Part shown: in pieces, positions 35,786 to 46,445 of the stretch
Layout of the letters: every line of letters begins with the position of its first letter
Position numbering within the stretch: the first letter of the stretch is position 1
Source of the DNA: Antedon bifida
Taxonomy: Eukaryota > Echinodermata > Crinoidea > Comatulida > Antedonidae
Direction: 5' to 3'
Length of the DNA stretch: 64,000 bases
Assembly: GCA_963402885.1 (NCBI GenBank)
Contig: OY727094.1
Coordinates: 33,668,501 to 33,732,500, forward strand
Made by a program: the position numbers and the translations under genes
Notes under the pieces: model-generated
Databases searched by the model: none
Told to the model about the DNA's origin: nothing
What the model saw: the letters and a program-made list of their open reading frames with translations, nothing else

Positions 35786-36799
35786 TTTGAAAACCCCAAA
35801 AAGTGAGGTTTTCAACCATTAGCGGCATGACTGATGTGAGTGATTAATGTGTTTTACGGACGGTTTCAAGGACTATCCTACCAGTGGGCTGTTCACTGGT
35901 CAAATGATTGACACTTTGTATCACCGTTTGTAACTGGAGCTGTGACGACCTTTGTAACTGGAGCTGTGACGACCTTGCAAGAATACTAGGCCAGAATTTT
36001 TAATTGAAAAGTGCCTTGGTATTAACATGGAGATGGAAACAAATTTTTCTATCTTTCTTTCTAAAATAAATGGTTAATATAGTTTCAAACTAGGCTTAGT
36101 CCACCACCGTAGTAATTACGAATCGAATTAAAATTGTTGGTATTCTTTGGCCGTTGTTTGATTAATTACATCTTCATGCCATGTTTTCTTTCTAATGATT
36201 TGGCGATACGCTCCTATATTAATTAGGCCTACTAGCAGAGGGTTCGATGAGTTTTGAAAAGTTATGGAAATGTGGTCTAACATATAGAAATTCAGTTTTT
36301 TAAGACCCTTCTTCCATGTCCGAGCCTTTGGAAATATTAAAAAGTTATATTAATATAGTATATTCTGTGTTTTCATGTTTTAAGAAATTATATATCATTT
36401 CAGATGTTTCGCGCTGCGTTTTATTTGTTTCGCGCTTCGTCTTGTTGGCAAAAGTAACCATCGACTTCCGCTCGAGCTTTCTCCGTACATACCGATAATT
36501 AATATGATTATTCATTTCATTTTGTGTACATTATTAAAAAATAGCATACAGAACCCCATACGGAACATACCCTGCTCTGAGAAAACACTTGTGGGCGATT
36601 CCCCGAATACGGCATGATGGAATAGCTTTGGAGACTTTGACTTTAGAGTAAATCGAAACGTCGACCAACTCAACAGTTCTTTTCAGAACTAATATATGTG
36701 GTGTACCGCAAACTTCTATTAACAAATATGTAACTTGTTTAGCACGTTTAAAATGGATAGGTAAACATATTCAAAACAAAAAAACTTGAATTATTTCAA

Positions 36800-37580
36800 A
36801 CAGACAGCACATTAGTTTAAATGGATAGCACAATAGGTAGCACAATCAAATGGATATAACTGTACTGTACATTCTATACGGATTATCGGGTAGCACATTC
36901 TTTCAAATGGATAGCACATTCTTTCAAATGGATAGCACATTCTTTCAAATGGATAGCACATTGGGTAGCACAATCAAATGGATATAGTACTGTACATTAT
37001 TCTATAAGGATTATCGGGTAGCACATTCTTTCAAATGGATAGCACATTCTTTCAAATGGATAGCACATTGGGCAGCACAATCAAATGGATATAGTACTGT
37101 ACATTATTCTATAAGGATTATCGGGTAGCACATTATTTCAAATGGATAGTCACATTATTTCAAATGGATAGCACATTATTAGGTAGCACAATCAAATGGA
37201 TATAGTACTGTACATTATTCTATAAGGATTATCGGGTAGCACATTATTTCAAATGGATAGTCACATTATTTCAAATGGATAGCACATTATTAGGTAGCAC
37301 AATCAAATGGATATAGTACTGTACATTATTCTATAAGGATTATCGGGTAGCAAATTCTTTCAAATGGATAGCACATTATTTCAAAGGGATAGCACATTAG
37401 GTAGCACAATCAAATGGATATAATTGTACTGTACATTATTCTATATGGATTATCGGGTAGCACATTCTTTCAAATGGGTAGCACATTATTTCAAATGGAT
37501 AGCATGGATTGGGTAGCACAATCAAATTGAGCACATTGGGTAACACATTGTATCAAATGGGAGCCTAGTTATTCTATTGA
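36800..37580. repeat. Satellite block with higher-order structure
   Basis: Basic unit about 20 bases (CAAATGGATAGCACATT plus a short spacer). Groups of these are separated by ACAATCAAATGGATAT...TACTGTACATTATTC and ATAAGGATTATCGGGTAGCA, giving larger repeats of about 100-125 bases, roughly six in a row. It has no coding capacity. Confidence 0.9.
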
Positions 37581-38462
37581 ATTGAATTGAAATATATATT
37601 TATACTGGGTAACCTCTTCAGTCAAAGACTGGTCTCCCAGAGGGCCCAGCTGTGATCAGTGGCTGTGATGTACTAATACACCGGGGTAACCCCCTACTCG
37701 TCTCGAAAGATGTACTAGGTTCTTTAAAGTGCACACGAGCTAGATGTGTATTCTATTATCGGGTGAAGCACATTAAAATTGAGAGGACATAAGATGGACA
37801 CCATCATTTATTATTAAGGGGCGAAACAGCCAATCCTTACTGAGGGGACACTCCTATAAAGGGGACATTAAGTGGACGGGGAACATTTAAGCTCAGTGCC
37901 AATGTTCACTCAATATTTTTTCCATCACAAAATAACAAAAAAGACGAAATATTTATATCCATTTATCGCTATTAAATAAAAATGGATATCATAATAATTA
38001 TGATACTTTGTCTGTCTTGAAAGTTTTCATTGGTGAAACGTTGCCTGCTACATTTTTAATTTCCGAGTCCAGATCAGTATTGGTATTGGTTTTTTTCTGC
38101 GAAACCTCTATGAAGAGGACATGTTTTTTTAGGAATTGTTCCAGGGGCAGTAGAACCCCTATTAAGGGGACACTTTCTACTGTATTTTTAACGGAGGATA
38201 TCACAAATCAAGTACGTGTTTCCAAGTACAGTACAGTGTTTAAAAAGAATTATTTCATTTAAATCTTTTTTAAAACAGAAATAGGTCTGTTTTGAATGGT
38301 TTTTGTTTTTTATTTGTTCTTTTCCCATGTGTTACTTGGCAATACAGAGATATATTAGAAGGACAATTTTGGCGGGATGTTTGCATTGTCGCCCCTGAAA
38401 CTTGTGACCTGAACTGAAGAATATGGTATGTTGTTAGTGCTGAATTCTGTAAATTTTGTGTC
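37581..38462. other. Dispersed-repeat-like DNA; no gene
   Basis: It starts with an (AATTG)n run, then a moderately GC-rich segment (TAACCTCTTCAGTCAAAGAC ... GGGCCCAGCTGTGATCAGTG, to ~37750) of repeat-like character, then segments with repeated AAGGGGACA(C/T) phrases (about 37820-37870 and 38155-38170). The open frames at 37998-38262 on both strands overlap these and match no family I know. Confidence 0.4.
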
Positions 38463-38467
38463 ATATC

Positions 38468-38754
38468 TGTCACATCACCTTCACCTCAGTGAAAGCTAGG
38501 GCAAATTGGACCACTGGACAGCAACACTTGTTTATACTTGTTTATAGTAACTCCCATTAGAAATCCCATTAGAGCTATAATAAATTCCACAATATACCAA
38601 CTCAGTGAACAGTTAATAGATTATCATATTCTCTCCAGTCTTCGGACAACCAACATTAAGTTCAATCCAATAAAGCTTATATATATTCAACAGTATAAGT
38701 GTATTACTTGTTTTAATGTAAAACAACCGTCAACGTATATCAGAAGATATTACA
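38468..38754 (+). repeat. 5' LTR of Gypsy element
   Basis: TGTCACATCACC ... GATATTACA. Contains AATAAA-type and TATATATA motifs suited to promoter and poly(A) functions. The primer-binding site candidate starts at 38755. Confidence 0.92.
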
Positions 38755-38836
38755 TGGTGGCAGCGGTGGGATATAATAATAAAACCTTTGTGCTAGTACA
38801 GTTTAAAGGAATTTTTGTATCAAAAACCAACGCATC

Positions 38837-41800
38837 ATGGCGGATAAACAACCACATATGGATTGGAACTCTGCAAACATAGGCGATTCGTTTCGGATGT
38901 TTAAACGACGAACTGAATTGTATTTTACAGTAAAGAATATTTCACAGGAGGACCGCATCAACCATCTATTATTAATGGTAGGTGAAGAGGGACTTAAAAG
39001 ATTTGATTCGTGGGGACTAACCGAAGAAGATAAGGAGAATATCAATACTATTTGGGAGAAATTTGAGGAGCAAATAGAGCCACAATCGAATTTCCGTGTC
39101 TCAAGAATGTATCTTCAGAAACTAAAACAACAACCGGGTGAGTCGATTGATGACTACATTACTAAACTTAAATTCCATGCAGAAAAATGCGCATTTACAG
39201 CCGCAGAAAAAGAAACGAGAATCATAGAACAAATGACCATAGGAACCATATTTAAAGATCTCCAAAAAGAACTTCTCACAAAAAACCAAGAATACAGACT
39301 TGAGGAGGCCATAACCCTAGCTAGGGGACACGAGGCATCCCTCATGCACCACAAGCAATTAGATGAATTTGATACACAACATGCAAAAATAAGCTACGTG
39401 TCACGTGCCAAAAACAAATGTAAAGCGTGTGGACAAATGCATCGCCCTCGAGAATGTCCAGCATATGGCTCAACTTGCCACAACTGTGGTAAATTAAACC
39501 ATTGGGCCAAAATGTGTAGATCGTCGAAACAAAATGTGCATCCTCGTAATGATCAAAGTACCGACCGTCATCAACAAAAACGACAAAAACCAAAAAGCCA
39601 TGGAAAAGGCAAGCTAAAATCTAGAAGTGGAATACACTCAATGAATCAATATGAGTCTGATTCGGATGATGACATACTTGAACAGCATATGGAAAAATTG
39701 ACATTTGGTTCAGTGCGCATGAGCAGCATCAACGCTAGTGAAAAATTCACTAAACTTGACATAAAGTTACCACGTATGGAAAACCAAATAGCTGAACTGA
39801 ACATCAAAGTTGATACTGGAGCTGAGGGTAATACTCTTCCATTGCGAATATTTGGAAATATGTACCCAAATCATATAAACGCACAAGGATATCCCAAAAG
39901 CGGAATCCTAAAAGAATCAAACACTAAACTTACCGCATACAATGATGCACATATTCCTTGTTATGGAATATTACCGATAAAATGCAAGCATCCAACCAAT
40001 TGTATTTATACAGAGGAAACATTTTACATTGTGGATTGCAAAGGCCCAGCGATTTTGGGATTACCGACGATACAGAAACTAGAATTAATAAAATTCAATT
40101 GCAGTATCACAACAAAGGAAAACAAATCAAGTCCGATAATAGACACTGCAGACCTAAAAAACAGGTATCCTGACAGATTTGACGGTATGGGAGATTTTGC
40201 GAAACCGTACCACATAGTAACGGACAAAAACGTCACACCCATTGTGCACGCTTGCAGGAAAACACCGATTAAACTTGCAGGACAGATCAACGCCGCACTT
40301 GATGATATGGAAGCAAAAGGTGTAATAAAGAAAATTGATGAACCAACAGATTGGGTAAGTTCAATAACGTACCCAATCAAACCAGACGGGTCAGTGCGAA
40401 TCTGTCTTGACCCTAAAGACCTCAATGAGGCGATAAAGAGAAGCCATCATAAGACTCCGACCTTAGAGGAACTCACTCACAAACTAAATGGAGCAAAATA
40501 CTTCTCTAAACTTGATGCCAAGAATGGCTACTGGTCGATACACCTTGACAATGCTTCTCAAAAACTAACAACATTTAATTCTCCGAAAGGCCGATACTGT
40601 TTTAAACGCCTTCCTTTTGGTTTAAACGTATCACAAGATGTTTTCCAACAGAGAATGGATATGATATTAGAAAAATGTCCAGGAACAATTGGGATAGCCG
40701 ATGACGTAGCAATATTCGGCAAAACTGAAGCCGAGCATGACGCCAACCTCCACAACCTGATGGAAATTGCGAGAGAGTCAGGATTAATGTTCAACTCTAA
40801 AAAATGTAAAATTAAGCAACGAGAAATAACATTTTTTGGTATTGTCTACAGCAGCGAAGGGGCACGACCAGACCCAAAGAAAATATGTGTCATTCAACAA
40901 CTAAAAGTACCCGAAAACAAACAAGAGCTCCAAGAATTTCTTGGCATCGCCAACTACATGGGTCCCTTTATTCCCCATCTCGCTGATTTGACAGAACCCC
41001 TACGTCAATTGCTAAAAAAGGATACGCAATACAGTTGGACACCTGCACATACAAATGCCTACCAACAGACAAAACAGGCAATCTGCAGTGAAATCCGACT
41101 TTCATACTTCGACCCGAAAAAACCTGTAATATTACAGGTGGACGCAAGTAAAGTTGGACTCGGAGCAGTGTTGCTCCAGCCAAATGACAAAAACGAAGAA
41201 ATGCCAGTAGCGTTTGCCAGCAAAGCACTTACAGACACTGAGAAACGATACGCAAACATCGAACGCGAACTACTGGCAGCAGTTTTTGCGTGTGAAAAAT
41301 TTCACACTTACGTTTATGGAGGAAAATTCATAATATACACAGACCATAAGCCGCTTGAGATGATCGCCCTCAAAAACTTGAATGCAGCTCCACCACGATT
41401 ACAAAGGATGCTACTAAGACTGCAAGGATACAACTGCCAGATCATATATAAACCAGGAAAAGAAATGACACTGGCAGATTCACTCTCCCGAATTGGAAGC
41501 TCAAAGGAAAATGAGCAAGTGGACCAACGTTATACGGAACTTGATATAAGAGTGTGTCCAGTACAGTTTAGCGAAAACCGGTTAACTGAACTTAAGCACC
41601 ACACCAAGTGTGACAAAACACTTTGCGAACTCGGCAAAATAATATTTGAAGGTTGGCCAGAAAAACAAATTAAGCTCTCCAAAGGCGTTAAAGAATATTG
41701 GTCAATGCGCGATGAGCTAACCGTAGAAGACGGCATAATTTTAAAAGGGCAGCAAACTGTTATACCAAATGAAATGAGAACATACATATTGGATCAACTA

Positions 41801-42820
41801 CATGCCGGCCACCAAGGCATAACAAAAACACGACTAAGAGCAAGAACCGCCGTATATTGGCCGGGCATAAACAACGACATAAAAACAATGTGCGAGAGAT
41901 GCACAGTTTGTGAACAATTTCAAAACACTCAACCTAAAGAACCACTAATTCCTATGAAAATACCAGAACGCCCATGGCATACTCTCGGAACTGACCTTTT
42001 TCATTTTAATTCAGAAGACTATCTAATCATAGCAGACTATTACAGCAAAATGTTCTTCATACGGAAGATGCCCACAAATGTGACGAGCAGTGCTGTAATT
42101 CAAGCAACGAAACAAATTTTCGCAGAACAAGGGTCACCACACACTATCATCTCCGACAATGGCCCACAATTTGCTTCGGAACAATACAAACTATTCTGCA
42201 AAGATTGGAAAATAATTCATACCACCAGCTCACCTCACTACCCCAGATCAAACGGTTTTATTGAACGCATGATACAGACAGTAAAATCAACACTTAGAAA
42301 ATGCAAAATTTCTGGCACCGACCCAGACTTAGCATTTCTGTGCTTACGTGCAACTCCAATAAACTCACATCTACCAAGTCCAGCAGAAATATTATACAGA
42401 CGACGCATACAAGCAAACCTACCAGAAGTGATAAAATCTAACGACCCTGAAAGCAAACAGATACAAAAACAATTAGTGCAGCGCCAGACAGATCAAAAGT
42501 TTCATCACGATAAAAACAAAACAAAATTTCTTCCAACGCTTTCGAAAGGCCAAAACATCACAATCCAGCATCCACATAAAAAAACATGGACGCCTGGTAT
42601 CGTAACTAATCAACTACCTCAGCCAAGATCGTACATCGTAGAAACTACAAATGGAACATATCGACGAAATCGAAATCAAATACGGAATAGACAAACGCAT
42701 TCATCTGGACCGGATACGTACGATTTGACCATTGATAAACAACCACCATTTATACCACCCTACACTCCACCAATAACAAGAAGTAAAACTCGAAAGACGA
42801 GGAAGGATGATAGAAAATAA
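38837..42820 (+). CDS. Gypsy gag-pol polyprotein, 1327 residues
   Basis: One uninterrupted frame from ATG 38837. In order: gag (LKQQPGESIDDYITKLKFHA, ~100-120), two CCHC knuckles (CKACGQMHRPREC and CHNCGKLNHWAKMC, about 194-225), aspartic protease (VDTGAEGN, ~326), reverse transcriptase (DPKDLNEAI, LPFGLNVSQDVFQ, IADD at ~619 instead of YxDD), RNase H (LQVDASKVGLGAVL, IYTDHKPLE), integrase with an HHCC finger (HAGHQG...CERCTVCEQ, ~986-1035) and DDE residues (TDLF ~1051, SDNGPQFAS ~1106, FIERM ~1142). The tail is basic with no obvious chromodomain. The product makes cDNA from the element RNA and integrates it. No stop or frameshift is seen. Gag and pol are fused without the usual frameshift site, as in some Gypsy clades. 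Confidence 0.95.
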   Translation: MADKQPHMDWNSANIGDSFRMFKRRTELYFTVKNISQEDRINHLLLMVGEEGLKRFDSWGLTEEDKENINTIWEKFEEQIEPQSNFRVSRMYLQKLKQQPGESIDDYITKLKFHAEKCAFTAAEKETRIIEQMTIGTIFKDLQKELLTKNQEYRLEEAITLARGHEASLMHHKQLDEFDTQHAKISYVSRAKNKCKACGQMHRPRECPAYGSTCHNCGKLNHWAKMCRSSKQNVHPRNDQSTDRHQQKRQKPKSHGKGKLKSRSGIHSMNQYESDSDDDILEQHMEKLTFGSVRMSSINASEKFTKLDIKLPRMENQIAELNIKVDTGAEGNTLPLRIFGNMYPNHINAQGYPKSGILKESNTKLTAYNDAHIPCYGILPIKCKHPTNCIYTEETFYIVDCKGPAILGLPTIQKLELIKFNCSITTKENKSSPIIDTADLKNRYPDRFDGMGDFAKPYHIVTDKNVTPIVHACRKTPIKLAGQINAALDDMEAKGVIKKIDEPTDWVSSITYPIKPDGSVRICLDPKDLNEAIKRSHHKTPTLEELTHKLNGAKYFSKLDAKNGYWSIHLDNASQKLTTFNSPKGRYCFKRLPFGLNVSQDVFQQRMDMILEKCPGTIGIADDVAIFGKTEAEHDANLHNLMEIARESGLMFNSKKCKIKQREITFFGIVYSSEGARPDPKKICVIQQLKVPENKQELQEFLGIANYMGPFIPHLADLTEPLRQLLKKDTQYSWTPAHTNAYQQTKQAICSEIRLSYFDPKKPVILQVDASKVGLGAVLLQPNDKNEEMPVAFASKALTDTEKRYANIERELLAAVFACEKFHTYVYGGKFIIYTDHKPLEMIALKNLNAAPPRLQRMLLRLQGYNCQIIYKPGKEMTLADSLSRIGSSKENEQVDQRYTELDIRVCPVQFSENRLTELKHHTKCDKTLCELGKIIFEGWPEKQIKLSKGVKEYWSMRDELTVEDGIILKGQQTVIPNEMRTYILDQLHAGHQGITKTRLRARTAVYWPGINNDIKTMCERCTVCEQFQNTQPKEPLIPMKIPERPWHTLGTDLFHFNSEDYLIIADYYSKMFFIRKMPTNVTSSAVIQATKQIFAEQGSPHTIISDNGPQFASEQYKLFCKDWKIIHTTSSPHYPRSNGFIERMIQTVKSTLRKCKISGTDPDLAFLCLRATPINSHLPSPAEILYRRRIQANLPEVIKSNDPESKQIQKQLVQRQTDQKFHHDKNKTKFLPTLSKGQNITIQHPHKKTWTPGIVTNQLPQPRSYIVETTNGTYRRNRNQIRNRQTHSSGPDTYDLTIDKQPPFIPPYTPPITRSKTRKTRKDDRK

Positions 42821-43120
42821 AATAAATTGAACTATAGAATAATAATAATAATTAACAAATATGAACTCTAATACTTATTATTGCTTAACTTTGTCGAATG
42901 AACTAAATAAAAAAAACTGCTCGCAGCTCTATATGGACAGCTAAATTTTGTACAATCGAAACTACTGTATACAGTATAACTTTTTATAATCTCAAATGTA
43001 ATTGCTAATATAGGACAGAAAGCTGTATATAACTAATGCTTCAAATAGCCCGAATAACTAACTAAAATTAGCGTATTCCCAAGGCACCATGTAAATTAAT
43101 GAACAATTACACCTTGTACT

Positions 43121-43132
43121 AAAAAGGAGGGA
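43121..43132 (+). other. Polypurine tract of Gypsy element
   Basis: AAAAAGGAGGGA immediately upstream of the 3' LTR; primes plus-strand DNA synthesis in this class. Confidence 0.8.
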
Positions 43133-43419
43133 TGTCACATCACCTTCACCTCAGTGAAAGCTAGGGCAAATTGGACCACTGGACAGCAACACTTGTTTAT
43201 ACTTGTTTATAGTAACTCCCATTAGAAATCCCATTAGAGCTATAATAAATTCCACAATATACCAACTCAGTGAACAGTTAATAGATTATCATATTCTCTC
43301 CAGTCTTCGGACAACCAACATTAAGTTCAATCCAATAAAGCTTATATATATTCAACAGTATAAGTGTATTACTTGTTTTAATGTAAAACAACCGTCAACG
43401 TATATCAGAAGATATTACA
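43133..43419 (+). repeat. 3' LTR of Gypsy element
   Basis: Same length and, by eye, same sequence as the 5' LTR. Followed by the ATATC target duplication. Confidence 0.92.
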
Positions 43420-44028
43420 ATATCAACTGAGAATTTGTATCATTTCTGTAGGCCCAACAGTAAACATCATCGTTTTGGGCCGCCAATATAATTGACTATT
43501 TTTTCAATCACATTGTCAGAAAATGAAAATGTGATGTGAATATAACAATGGAGAAACTTTCATGGAGAAATAACTTACTTATTTATAACTAACTTATTTT
43601 TCCGTGATATAACTAATGAAACAATGTTTAGAAAATGATATATCTGATAGATATCATCTAAGTGATGTTTTACATATAACGTTTAACTTTTTTTTTTCAT
43701 GTTCCATACATTCAATTCTTTTAATATAGTTCTTGTATAACACCATATCAAGTAGTAGTAAATATTATTGTAGGGTTTTCTTATTATTTAGTCAATTCAG
43801 TGTTTCTATACAGAAAAGAGTAGTCAATGGCCTTAACATCAATTAATTGTATAATTTGCACCCAAGGTCGAATAGCAAGAAACTCAGGTCCAGTTACATT
43901 GGTGTTCATTGGTCAATAGAAAATGAACAGCACACTTATGGGTGGTGACAAAGTTTAGTTATTGATAAATTGTCCTTGGGAAAAACACATTAGTTGGGCT
44001 GACCATGGGCTGACAGAGTTAACGACTT

Positions 44029-44060
44029 CGTAACGCTATCCGGGGCTCCTGCGCCTAATG
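44029..44060 (-). repeat. Perfect 32-base inverted repeat, right arm
   Basis: Reverse complement of 35754-35785. The pair encloses 8.3 kb with the satellite block and the Gypsy element. Confidence 0.85.
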
Positions 44061-44189
44061 ATCAATATTTGACAAAATGATTTGAAATGAATGATATGCG
44101 CAGCCTCAGTCTCAGGAGGCGGAGGAGGTACTAGGCCTACCACCAGATAGTATACCTCCCTGGTACTACAGTACAGTAGGTAGTAGTAG

Positions 44190-44233
44190 CATGGAGCTAT
44201 AAAATTTTATAAATACAATTTTATAGCTCCATG
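44190..44233. mobile_element. 44-base hairpin insertion with 7-base direct repeats
   Basis: Perfect 17-base arms (CATGGAGCTATAAAATT and its complement) around a 10-base loop. GTAGTAG flanks both sides (44183-44189, 44234-44240). The flank is simple sequence, so the match alone is weaker here. Confidence 0.65.
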
Positions 44234-44461
44234 GTAGTAGTTTTAGTAGGCTAGTAGGCCTACCTAGGATATCCCGATAAAGAGTACCTGCACTTTTTTA
44301 CATATAATAATAATAATAATAATATTTATTCGGCAAAAGTTCATAAAGTACAATTCAATTCAATTCTAGCTTGTGACGTGTTGGCAGGGGTGTGGCAAGT
44401 ATGGTGCCAGTGTGGTAAACCAGCTGTGCAATTTCAGTATTATATTACTAACTAATATCAT

Positions 44462-44489
44462 GGAGCTATAAAATTATAGCTCCATGCTA
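44462..44489. mobile_element. 28-base hairpin insertion with 7-base direct repeats
   Basis: Perfect palindrome, arms CATGGAGCTATAAA and TTTATAGCTCCATG sharing the centre AATT. CTAATAT flanks both sides (44455-44461, 44490-44496). Same arms as the 44190 element but without its loop. Confidence 0.75.
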
Positions 44490-45344
44490 ATATTATTAAT
44501 AGAAAGTAGTAGTAGTGGCCTAGTCTTAGACGTCTTAATAGCACTCGCTCGGAAAGAACACCGAATCAAACGTTTAATATGCTATTTTCAACTAATTTAC
44601 TATAAAATGATTATTTTTATTTTATTTATCAGGTTCAACCATGCATCTTAGGATTTATTTACAATAACATTTATCGTTTGCAAGCATGTACCAGTCAATT
44701 CGGTATCAAGTTGTCTGTTCCATGCGAAGTTGTCACTATAGCAACAGGACATCCTCTTCTTGGATAACAGAAAATGTTTTCTCGTCAAACAACAAAGAAA
44801 GAGCAATAGAGACTATGGACCAAGTACATCCTCTAAGAAGAATGTTGAAAGGGTTGAAATTAAACGCAGCCGTTTGTATCCCAATGTGTATAGTGAACAA
44901 TCAACCATCCATCTTATTCACTCTAAGGTCAACAGAGCTTAAATCTCATAGAGGTCAAGTTAGGTAGGTCAGATTGTCTTTAGGGTTAGTCCATGACACG
45001 GAAACGCTTATGCACTTGTCAATTGTATGACCAACACAATCCGCATCATGGTGCATCATTACAAATAATTACTGACACTGGGGTGCGTCAAAAAACCAGT
45101 AGATGGTACGTCACATCAATGAACAATGGTGTGTCAATGTCCGTCACTTTACCACCCACCCATCATATCATAAACAACATGGTAACAGTGCATCAAAATG
45201 GATGCGTCATGGTCACCTAAAGGTAAGTCACATTTTTACACAGGGGTGCGTCATGGTATTCATAAGGTATGATGCACATTGTACAAATGAAAGGGGTCAC
45301 AAAGTGGGTAATACAATTGACAAGTGCATTATCATTACTTGAAC

Positions 45345-45371
45345 CATGGAATTCTAATTTATAGGTCCATG
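45345..45371. mobile_element. 27-base hairpin, CATGGA family (NUDT8 intron 1)
   Basis: CATGGAATTCTAATT...GGTCCATG, imperfect in the centre. Flanks CTTGAAC (45338-45344) and GTTGAAC (45372-45378) agree at 6 of 7 bases, consistent with an older 7-base duplication. Confidence 0.55.
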
Positions 45372-45939
45372 GTTGAACCTAGCCCTAAAAACATTAGCGC
45401 AAGTAAACCTGAACGTGACCATTTTATCTAATTAAAATGTCATAATCCTGATGCAGTCATACAGTTAGGATTCTCTGTAGCATACATGATGGCTCTCAGA
45501 ACAACAACTGCCATTGGACAGGATTTGAACCCAATACTTTGGAATTGGTAAGCGAGTAATTATTTTCCATTCTCTCTTTGTTTTTCAGTTTTCCAGGAGG
45601 TAAATGGCAGGAAGGTGATGCTGAGAGAAATGCATGAAGAGATAGATATCCTGCCAAGCTCTGTAGAAGTCTGGGGAAAGCTTAACCCTATTCCAGACTA
45701 TGTATGTACTTTTGATGTAATACTACCACACAATACCAGGATGTTGTAATAAATAGCACCATCCTAAAGGCCCTGTAACAATAGTTTAAAAAAAACAATG
45801 GCTAACTTATCACCGTCTGTTTTTTAAAATTTTATTATTTCAACAGACCAAGACAATTGCAGTAACTCCAGTTTTATGTAACATAGGAAAAATTGAATTG
45901 GATCAAATTAAATTTAATCAATCAGAGGTGAGTGAGGGT

Positions 45940-46445
45940 AAAAACAAATCAAATAACAGAATTTGCTAATGAAACATTTCACCAATCAAATAACAGGGTT
46001 TTCTGTTATGAAACATGCCACCAATCAAATAACAGGGTTTTCTGTTATAAACATTCCACCAATCAAATAACAGGGTTTTCTGTTATGAAACATTCCACCA
46101 ATCAAATAACAGGGTTTTCTGTTATAAACATTCCACCAATCAAATAACAGGGTTTTCTGTTATGAAACATTCCACCAATCAAATAACAGCATTTAAAAAA
46201 AAATAAACATTCCACCAATCAAAATCAGTGCTTTCTATATGGAACCTTCCACAGTATTTGCTGTTATGAAATATCCTAACAGACAATTAATAAGAATATG
46301 TTCTGTTTTGAAACATCCCACCAATCAAAATACAGAATCTTTTGTTATAAAACATCCCACCAATCAAAAGCAGAATCTTTTGTTATAAAACATCCCACCA
46401 ATCAAAAGCAGTGTTTTCTGCTATGGAACTTTTCACCAATCAAAT
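45940..46445. repeat. Minisatellite in NUDT8 intron 3
   Basis: About a dozen units of roughly 37-40 bases: CCACCAATCAAATAACAGGG then TTTTCTGTTAT(G)AAACATT. The first units are regular; after ~46190 they diverge (AAAAGCAGAATCTTTTG types). The plus-strand open frame at 45932-46147 is the repeat itself. Confidence 0.9.

Larger units (their letters stand above)
35365..36799. other. GSTK1 upstream region and gene-free DNA
   Basis: GC-richer DNA at about 35390-35510 (CTCCGTCGGCGGTGAGGGCGC) is a plausible GSTK1 promoter. It also contains a hairpin (35520-35547), a perfect 32-base inverted-repeat arm (35754-35785, partner 44029-44060), a 24-base direct duplication (GTAACTGGAGCTGTGACGAC, about 35930-35975), and AT-rich DNA without exons. 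Confidence 0.6.
38468..43419 (+). mobile_element. Ty3/Gypsy LTR retrotransposon, complete, 4952 bases
   Basis: Two 287-base LTRs (38468-38754, 43133-43419) begin TG and end CA and look identical base for base. A 5-base target duplication ATATC sits at 38463-38467 and 43420-43424. The single gag-pol frame fills the interior. A purine-rich tract (AAAAAGGAGGGA) ends directly before the 3' LTR, and the region after the 5' LTR (TGGTGGCAGCGGTGGGA) is the likely primer-binding site. Identical LTRs, intact target duplication and an unbroken frame all indicate a very recent insertion. Copy B does not reach this part, so no empty site is visible. Confidence 0.95.
43425..44685. other. Gene-free DNA upstream of NUDT8 with several palindromes
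   Basis: AT-rich, then an AGGCCTAG-like part at 44100-44270. It contains the right 32-base inverted-repeat arm (44029-44060), two CATGGA hairpins (44190-44233, 44462-44489), an (ATA)n tract at about 44303-44330 and a poorly preserved CATGGA-like palindrome at 43561-43606 lacking direct repeats. TTTATCAG/GTTCAACC at about 44623-44631 could be a 5' UTR acceptor for NUDT8. Confidence 0.55.

Noticed and set aside
38803-42456. Many minus-strand and offset frames across the Gypsy element
   Set aside because: They are shadows of the gag-pol coding frame.
43561-43606. Fifth CATGGA-type hairpin
   Set aside because: Arms are only partly paired (ends TCCGTG) and the 7-mers on either side do not match, so insertion is not supported.
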